NCBI GenBank assembly: GCA_038501625.1 | Contig: JAZAYU010000363.1 | Span: 186,001 to 250,000, forward strand | DNA: 64,000 bases | Reading direction: 5' to 3' | Origin: Corbicula japonica | Taxonomy: Eukaryota > Mollusca > Bivalvia > Venerida > Cyrenidae | Part shown: piece by piece, positions 59,901 to 64,000 of the stretch | Layout of the letters: each line of letters starts with the position of its first letter | How positions within the stretch are numbered: the stretch's first letter is position 1 | The notes under the pieces: generated by a model | What the model was told of the DNA's origin: nothing | What the model saw: the letters and a program-made list of their open reading frames with translations, nothing else | Databases searched by the model: none | Translations under genes and position numbers: made by a program

Positions 59901-62715
59901 CTATGAATTTGTTTCATTTCTTGACGAAATTCCATTGAACAATAAAGATATCGCCCAAGCAACGCGCAAGGATGTTCTTCTGTGCAAAGTGTATGACTAC
60001 ATACAAAACGGATGGCCTAACACAGTGACTTTCAGTGAGTTAAAACCATTTTTTACAATAGGAGTAATGAGTTTTCTGTCGAACAAGGCGTAATTCTTTG
60101 GGGATTAAGAGTAGTTGTCCCAGCCAAATATCGCGAAAGGCTTATGGCAGAATTACACGAGGAACACACAGGAATGTGTAGAATGAAAAATTTAGCGCGA
60201 AGCTACATGTGGTGGCCGAATCTTGACCGAGATATTGAAGAAACAGTGAAGTCATGTTCGGTTTGTCAGTTAACAAGAAATGTACCAGCTGTGGCTCCGC
60301 TTCATCCCTGGAAATGGGCAACGAGACCGTGGCAACGGATACATATTGACTATGGCGTTTTCAAGGAACAGTCATTTCTAATTGTCACCGACAGTTATTC
60401 CAAGTGGATTGAAGTTTTCCCAATGAAATCAATCACAAGCTACAGTACAATTGAAAAATTAAGATCGTTATTTGCATCAACAGGTTTGCCAGAAGAGCTT
60501 GTAAGAGACAATGCGTCGAACTTCAAATCAACAGAATTCAAAGACTTCATGGACAAAAACGTCATTATACATGTGTTCATTCCGGCTTACCATAGTGCCA
60601 GTAACGGACAGGCTGAACGAAGCGTGCAGATTGTCAAAAAGGCATTGAAAACACAAGTGTTGGATGTTAAAAACAACAAAAATATGTCAATTCACCATCG
60701 TTTGGCGAGCTTCCTGCTACGCTACCATACCACTCCACACTCAACTACTGGAGAAATGTCATGTGAATTGTTTCTAAATAGACAGTTACGCACACGTTTA
60801 ACATTAATTAAACCAAACAGACAAAACACGTTGAAGAAAAACAGGAGCGAGTCAAGTTACAACACGACGGCAGTCATATAAACACTCGAGTATTACCAAT
60901 TGGAGACATTGTTTCAGTTAAATCTCATTTTCGTTGGGGGGGGGGGGGGGGCATGGAAATGGCTGCCAGGAAAGGTGCATAAAGTTACTGGACCTTTAAC
61001 GTACATTGTGAAAGTTGGTTCAAAACTTAGATACGTTCACATCGATTATTTGTTAAAATCGAGAATGAAAGATAACACCGATGCTGACTTCTCACAGGAC
61101 ATTGAAAGAAGAACCAGCAACGAATCTGCTTTGCCGACAAGTATTTTACCGAAAAGATCTGACATTTCTGAACACTCAGCTTTGAAACAAACTGAAAACA
61201 AGGAAATTGCACCCCGGGCTAGCTCCACACCTGAACCTCAGACAAGTTAAGAAACATCAAATCTGGATAAATCACCTTCATTACCAGATAATATCAGGAG
61301 ATACCCCATGCGTGAGAGAAAACCACCTGAGAGACTGCAATATGAGAAATTTTAATCCGAGAAAAACATTACTAGCGTTTCAGTAGTGATAAAACAATTA
61401 ACATACCTTTGTTATCAAATGATATTAGGGAAAGAAGAGAGTAGAACATTAACTTTTATCATTTACTTTACCTTCCGTAAACTTTATCTACAAAGCACTG
61501 ATATTTAGCATTACTTTATCACTAAGTCTTGATTGCTTCCAATTACAGAAAAATGATGTTGTGAGAAATTATCAGTTAGACTTGCTTTCTAACACTTTTA
61601 TCAGCAAAAATACTGGGAAGTATTTATTTTAGCAGGAGGTAATTGTAATATCTGTAGTTCAGCATTAATACTTATGTGAGACCTTCAAGTATTACTCATC
61701 ATAACTGGATGTATCTTTTTACAAAAATAAATTAGTTGTTGTTTGGTCTTCATTGTTCTAGTCGTAAACTCCAATATATAACAGTATATCCAGAACATTT
61801 TCCCAGTAAACCAAGTGCTTTACACAATTGTGCAAGAAGAAAACGTCAGTTTTATCTGGTGAGGTAATTAGAAATAAAGTTATTTCACTTACCCAGTTGT
61901 TATAAACAATGCCAGTTTAGGAAAATCAAATGCCCACTCATACAGGCCCTGTAATCCAAGAGTTAGACAAATCCAAATGGCTCCAAGCAGAAAAAAGACC
62001 TGAAATTAAGTGGTTATAGTATACTGAAATAAAATAAATTAAAATGGAACTTTAAAAGCCATCGAACACTGCAAATATCAAAATATTGCAGGCTTGGTTC
62101 GACTGAGCCTGTTCTTAAGCATTTAATGGAAATGCATACATGTATTACTGTTCACATTGCCTTGGTTTTGCACAGCTCAATATTTACACAAATAAAAGTA
62201 TCGAGCATAGTGGCCTTCGAAGGACTAGGCCTATATAATCTTATAATGACCCTTGATACCTAACTGTGACCTTGACCTTTGAGATGGGAACCTGGGGTTT
62301 GTGCACAACATTCTGTCTTACTGAGGTAAATATTCATACCAAACATTAACAAGATTGCTCAATGCATGTTAACCCTTTCCTGTATAGATACACCTTTATT
62401 GCTAGGGCGTGTCGTCTGATCAGGATCTAAACTGTTCACTTTTTGATTCATTAGGTTATTCTGATCAAATACGACCAGTGAAGGCACGGATGTGCCGCTG
62501 ATCTGGATCTACACTGGTCGCACATGCGTATTTATAAAGGAAAGGGTTAAAGTTACAAGCCAGACAAATCCAGATGAATGCACTAACAGAATGCAGTAAT
62601 GCACCCACAAACACCGATCAACCATTGTGACAAGTAAGTCGAGCTCTCTGCAAGCGAGCTTGACAGAAATCTTGGCTTGTTCAAACGTGTTGGTGTGAAA
62701 CCATCCCACTTGAGA
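47279..62715 (-). CDS. Gustatory-receptor-like (GRL) 7TM protein, 3' eight exons (5' end outside window)
   Basis: Minus-strand exons in order: 62715-62557, 61999-61893, 56452-56275, 54795-54696, 52771-52665, 51347-51216, 49891-49853, 47356-47279. All have AG/GT borders; phases agree and the 900 nt give 299 residues plus TGA. Hydrophobic segments: around WICLTLGL (exon 2), FLFTIELFGILIINSIFVAV (exon 3), TALVSVIFAELTIL (exon 4), YPLVWFVILAIPLLQ (exon 5) and FGLWLFVILVYCLFV (last exon). The loop before the fifth contains VRQSLSVLNG, like the arginine/LN motif of the GR intracellular loop, and LDSFLNFVTQ precedes the last helix as in GR C-termini. Phase-0 introns near the 3' end, with a last exon of 25 codons carrying the final helix, also resemble GR genes. 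The canonical insect TY-QF motif is not present. The family assignment is inferred; a multi-pass membrane protein is well supported. The 39-nt penultimate exon and the last exon are the weakest calls. The missing N-terminal part (about 100 residues) should lie beyond 64000. Confidence 0.62.
47598..47782. mobile_element. MITE family A, complete second hairpin (other allele of 3245-3379)
   Basis: Right end GAGGAGTTAAGGGTTAA; keeps the roughly 45 bp (around GTATATTGATGTTGCC) lost from the left arm copy. Confidence 0.8.
48578..48714. mobile_element. MITE family A, half copy
   Basis: Inverted counterpart of 2304-2440, ending GGAGGAAAGGGTTAA. Confidence 0.75.
49058..49153. mobile_element. MITE family A, fragment
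   Basis: Inverted counterpart of 1865-1960. Confidence 0.65.
49545..49770. mobile_element. MITE family A, full length
   Basis: Inverted counterpart of 1248-1473, essentially identical; lies about 80 bp upstream of the GRL 39-nt exon in plus-strand coordinates. Confidence 0.85.
51372..51597. mobile_element. MITE family A
   Basis: TTAAACCCTTTCCTCCATAG to GGAGGAAAGGGTTAA; begins 25 bp from the GRL exon acceptor at 51348. Confidence 0.9.
51701..51912. mobile_element. MITE family A
   Basis: TTAACCAATTTCTCCATAAATACAC to GGAGGAAAGTGTTAA; second hairpin partly deleted. Confidence 0.85.
51913..52402. other. GRL intron, nothing recognised
   Basis: Non-coding; contains AAGCCCATTAGGCTT, a short palindrome at about 52313. 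Confidence 0.4.
52403..52644. mobile_element. MITE family A, full length
   Basis: ATAACCCTTTCCTCCATAAATACAC to GGAGGAAAGGGATAA; TTAA mutated at both ends. Ends 21 bp from the GRL exon at 52665. Confidence 0.9.
52855..54600. repeat. 27-28-bp minisatellite split by a transposon
   Basis: Diverged copies of TGTGTTCACTAAAATACACA with AACAGT at 52855-52950 and 54071-54600; the 1.1-kb element at 52952-54068 sits inside the array. Confidence 0.9.
52952..54068. mobile_element. pogo/Tc1-like non-autonomous element
   Basis: Ends CACTGCGAACTCTTTATAACG and CGTTATAAAGAGTTTGCAATG are inverted, flanked by TA on both sides (52950-52951, 54069-54070). GC-rich subterminal TTTCCCGCG repeats. No transposase frame. 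Superfamily inferred from TA target and termini. Confidence 0.75.
55060..56165 (+). repeat. Tandemly amplified dispersed repeat, about 145-bp unit, seven copies
   Basis: Units recur around AGTAACAGTGACCTTGACC and TTTCATGAGTTAT-ATCCGGAAAC and the block ends ATACCCCTTCAAACTTCGTTTGTGGGGGTATAA. The short frames here read the repeat. Confidence 0.9.
56901..56939. repeat. (GAT)13 microsatellite
   Basis: Uninterrupted GAT repeat in a GRL intron, flanked by an imperfect inverted pair (TATACCCTATGAATTTAAAG at 56873 and TTTAAATTCATAGGGTATAT at 57023). Confidence 0.95.
57059..57103. mobile_element. MITE family A, cut by the retrotransposon
   Basis: TTAACCCTTTACTCAGTG...GACCAGTGTAGA stops at the LTR; target for the Ty3/Gypsy insertion. 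Confidence 0.75.
57104..57244 (+). repeat. 5' LTR
   Basis: TGTAATATC...TAAATAACA; about 10 differences from the 3' LTR (roughly 93% identity), so the insertion is not recent. A putative primer-binding region (TTTGGCGACGCGG) follows directly. Confidence 0.95.
57275..57655 (+). pseudogene. Gag, N-terminal part
   Basis: Starts ATGGCAAAAGTTAGC just after the 5' LTR. Capsid-like helical sequence (FENYVERMEQYF, YVMEFKRLAK). The frame leaves the gag frame near 57615-57640 by a 1-nt shift and ends at TGA. Confidence 0.85.
57640..59235 (+). pseudogene. Gag C-terminus, protease and reverse transcriptase
   Basis: Continues gag after the shift: two zinc knuckles (CYRCGGEHQANSC and CFNCDKTSHLERVC), a retropepsin motif DTGSS, LLGRDWL, then RT with KLDLAQAY and a CRIDDIL box in which the usual aromatic residue before the catalytic pair is arginine. 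Ends prematurely after a 7-bp duplication (TCTGCAA/TCTGCAT) near 59213-59226. Cytoplasmic particle assembly and cDNA synthesis are the family roles. Confidence 0.93.
59236..59695 (+). pseudogene. End of RT and RNase H
   Basis: A TAG at about 59315 interrupts the thumb/connection, then LACDSSSYGCGAVISH and FASRTLTSSEKNYSQLEKE mark RNase H. A 1-nt loss near 59655 shifts the frame, which ends at 59695. Confidence 0.88.
59700..60093 (+). pseudogene. RNase H/integrase linker
   Basis: Contains the ANCDCLSRL segment typical of the linker before integrase; shifted again near 60060 and ends at 60093. Confidence 0.8.
60100..60881 (+). pseudogene. Integrase
   Basis: HHCC zinc domain (LHEEHTG ... CSVCQ) and catalytic D, D, E context (HIDYG; VRDNASNF; SNGQAERSV) can be read; the second block has NAS for the common NGP. 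The frame shifts near 60835 and ends at 60881. Confidence 0.92.
60885..61250 (+). pseudogene. Integrase C-terminal region with poly-G tract
   Basis: The frame from about 60900 contains a G16 run (60936-60951) followed by WKWLPGKVHKVTGPLTYIVK, the chromodomain-less GPY/F-like module of Gypsy integrases. Ends at 61250. Confidence 0.8.
61644..61783 (+). repeat. 3' LTR
   Basis: TGTAATATC...TATATAACA; preceded by a short purine-rich tract AGCAGGAGG that may be the polypurine tract. Confidence 0.95.
62037..62196 (+). mobile_element. Dispersed repeat family C, copy 4
   Basis: TGGAACTTTAAAAGCCATCG ... AAAATATTGCAGGCTTGGTT ... CTGAGCCTGTTC ... CTCAATATTTACAC. Between two GRL exons. Confidence 0.7.
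62369..62550. mobile_element. MITE family A, ending at a GRL splice donor
   Basis: TTAACCCTTTCCTGTATAG to AAAGGAAAGGGTTAA. On the minus strand its TTAA begins only 6 bp past the GT donor of the GRL exon 62715-62557. Confidence 0.88.
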
Positions 62716-62849
62716 CTAGCATGTATGACAGTGCATGTCTTTATCTAATTAACAGTTAAAATGCCTTATCAGTTTGTGAAGATGTATAGGTAAGATAATA
62801 ATGATATGACTGTGTATGTCTGTATCTAATTCCTAATTAAACATTTTTA

Positions 62850-63055
62850 AAACCCTTTACTCCATATATAATTATGCATTTTATCACATCTGAGACCAGT
62901 GTAGATCCAGATCAGCCGGCAGTTCACCTAATCAGGTATAACCTAATCAATCTCAAAGTGAACATAACAGATCCTGATCAGATGGCACAGATGTGCTAGT
63001 TTATCTGGATCTACACTGGTCACGTATGCAGTGAAAGGGGCATGTAAAGGGTCAA
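62850..63055. mobile_element. MITE family A
   Basis: ACCCTTTACTCCATATATAAT start to ATGTAAAGGGTCAA; first hairpin shortened. Confidence 0.8.
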
Positions 63056-63237
63056 CATAAACCTTTAACTAACCTCATGTTTCTTATCATTTTTTGTTGA
63101 GATGCAGATCTACTGTGCAGTGGTCTGGCTTGTAAAAATACCTGAAATCAGAACTTGACAGCTACAAATCTATTTCCAACTTCCTTCTACTTGACATCAC
63201 TGTAAGACACCACATTGTAGCATTATTATCAACTTTA

Positions 63238-63478
63238 GCCCTTTACTTTATATAATTATCGCCGTTTAAAATGTGAGTTGATTAAGAGTTGATTAAGATC
63301 AGCCGACGCATCTATGTCATCTGACAGGATCTACACTGATTGCATCATTTTCAGAAATAACCTATTAATGAATATAATAGCAAACAGTGTGAATTCTTAT
63401 CAAACGGTTGTGCCTTCTGAACTGGATTTACACAGTTCCCCCACACAATAAAGGTGTTTCCGTGGATTAAAGGGGTAA
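63238..63478. mobile_element. MITE family A, diverged
   Basis: GCCCTTTACTTTATATAATTATCG start to GGATTAAAGGGGTAA. Confidence 0.75.
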
Positions 63479-63554
63479 ATTAAAGTTGCTAGGATACAAA
63501 ATTTACCTTATTATAATTCTTTTATTGAACCCATGTATGTGAACAAATCGTATT

Positions 63555-63774
63555 TTAACCCTTTACTCCATGCCATATAGCTGTTTTCCATGAGCTAACA
63601 GTGTAGATCCAGATCAGCCAGCACATCTGTGCTGTTTGATAAGGACGTACACTGTCTGCTTTTTGATTCATTAGGTTATTTCTGACCAAAAATTTGACCA
63701 GTGCTGGCTGATATGTATCTACACTGGTCGCACATGCGTAAATATGTGTACACAATTTTAGAGGAAAGGGTTAA
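63555..63774. mobile_element. MITE family A, full length
   Basis: TTAACCCTTTACTCCATGCC to AGAGGAAAGGGTTAA. Confidence 0.88.
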
Positions 63775-63782
63775 TTAATATG

Positions 63783-64000
63783 CTTCAGTGTCTCAAAAGT
63801 GGTTAAGATTATTGGTACTACTATGTCATGTCTATCAATGACTATTCACAATTCAGGGTGGAATACTTCAATGTCTCAAAAGTGGGTAATATTATAGAAA
63901 CTACTATGTCATGTCTATCAATGACTATTCACAATTCAGGGTGGAATACTTCAATGTCTCAAAAGTGGGTAATATTATAGAAACTACTATGTCATGTCTA
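63783..64000. repeat. 83-bp tandem repeat running off the window
   Basis: Units start at 63783, 63866 and 63949 (CTTCAATGTCTCAAAAGTGG); the last two are identical as far as visible. Confidence 0.95.

Larger units (their letters stand above)
57104..61783 (+). mobile_element. Ty3/Gypsy LTR retrotransposon, decayed
   Basis: 4680 bp with 141- and 140-bp LTRs, gag with two zinc knuckles, then protease, reverse transcriptase, RNase H and integrase in Ty3/Gypsy order. Flanks GTAGA (57099-57103) and GTATA (61784-61788) are a probable 5-bp target duplication with one change. Several frameshifts and a nonsense codon make it inactive. Inserted in a GRL intron, opposite to the gene. Resembles the Mag/K02A2.6-like lineage by eye (inference). 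No envelope gene. Confidence 0.95.

Noticed and set aside
63070..63136. Minus-strand candidate exon upstream in the GRL gene (VFLQARPLHS)
   Set aside because: Acceptor and donor-like sites exist, but the donor phase does not match the exon at 62715; composition is not convincing.

Overview
The window is nuclear DNA of an animal, most likely a bivalve mollusc (inference). It is AT-rich, has intron-containing genes with GT/AG splice sites, is packed with short palindromic elements, and carries the accuracy-of-speech repeats seen in clam genomes (motifs such as GGTCAAGGTCAC and a TTAA-flanked palindrome present about 30 times). No prokaryotic gene organisation, rRNA, tRNA or CRISPR array was seen. 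Almost all short open frames are products of repeats, not genes.

Two host genes can be reconstructed from splice sites and reading phase. On the plus strand (29.32-41.61 kb) ten exons join in frame into a 440-residue VPS4-like AAA ATPase with intact Walker A, Walker B and arginine fingers and the VPS4 C-terminal region; its N-terminus is too divergent for a recognisable MIT domain. On the minus strand (47.28 kb to beyond 62.7 kb) eight exons join in frame into the last 299 residues of a multi-pass membrane protein that best fits the gustatory-receptor-like (GRL) 7TM family; its 5' exons lie past the right edge. The two genes are convergent.

Layout: 1-4.07 kb is an inverted near-identical copy of 46.9-51.0 kb, including the last two GRL exons, and ends at a run of exactly 500 N (4.07-4.57 kb), so it may be the other allele misplaced in the assembly. 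4.6-14.5 kb is repeat-rich intergenic DNA. 14.58-18.37 kb looks like one element with inverted poly-C ends. 21.4-26.75 kb is a tandem structure (X...Y-X...Y) whose second unit contains a higher-order minisatellite. 26.84-29.3 kb holds two further inverted-repeat elements. 29.3-41.6 kb is the VPS4-like gene, whose introns contain two minisatellites, a perfect 97-bp hairpin with a 9-bp target duplication, and many MITEs. 42-46.9 kb is intergenic with an 886-bp Mutator-like element. 47.3-64 kb is the GRL gene; its introns hold a decayed Ty3/Gypsy retrotransposon (57.10-61.78 kb), a pogo-like element inside a minisatellite, and an amplified repeat block.

The strongest leads are the inverted 4.1-kb arms next to the gap, the X/Y tandem structure, the splice-site-like minisatellites in the VPS4-like gene, the fresh hairpin insertion with its empty-site paralogue, and the double-hairpin MITE family.
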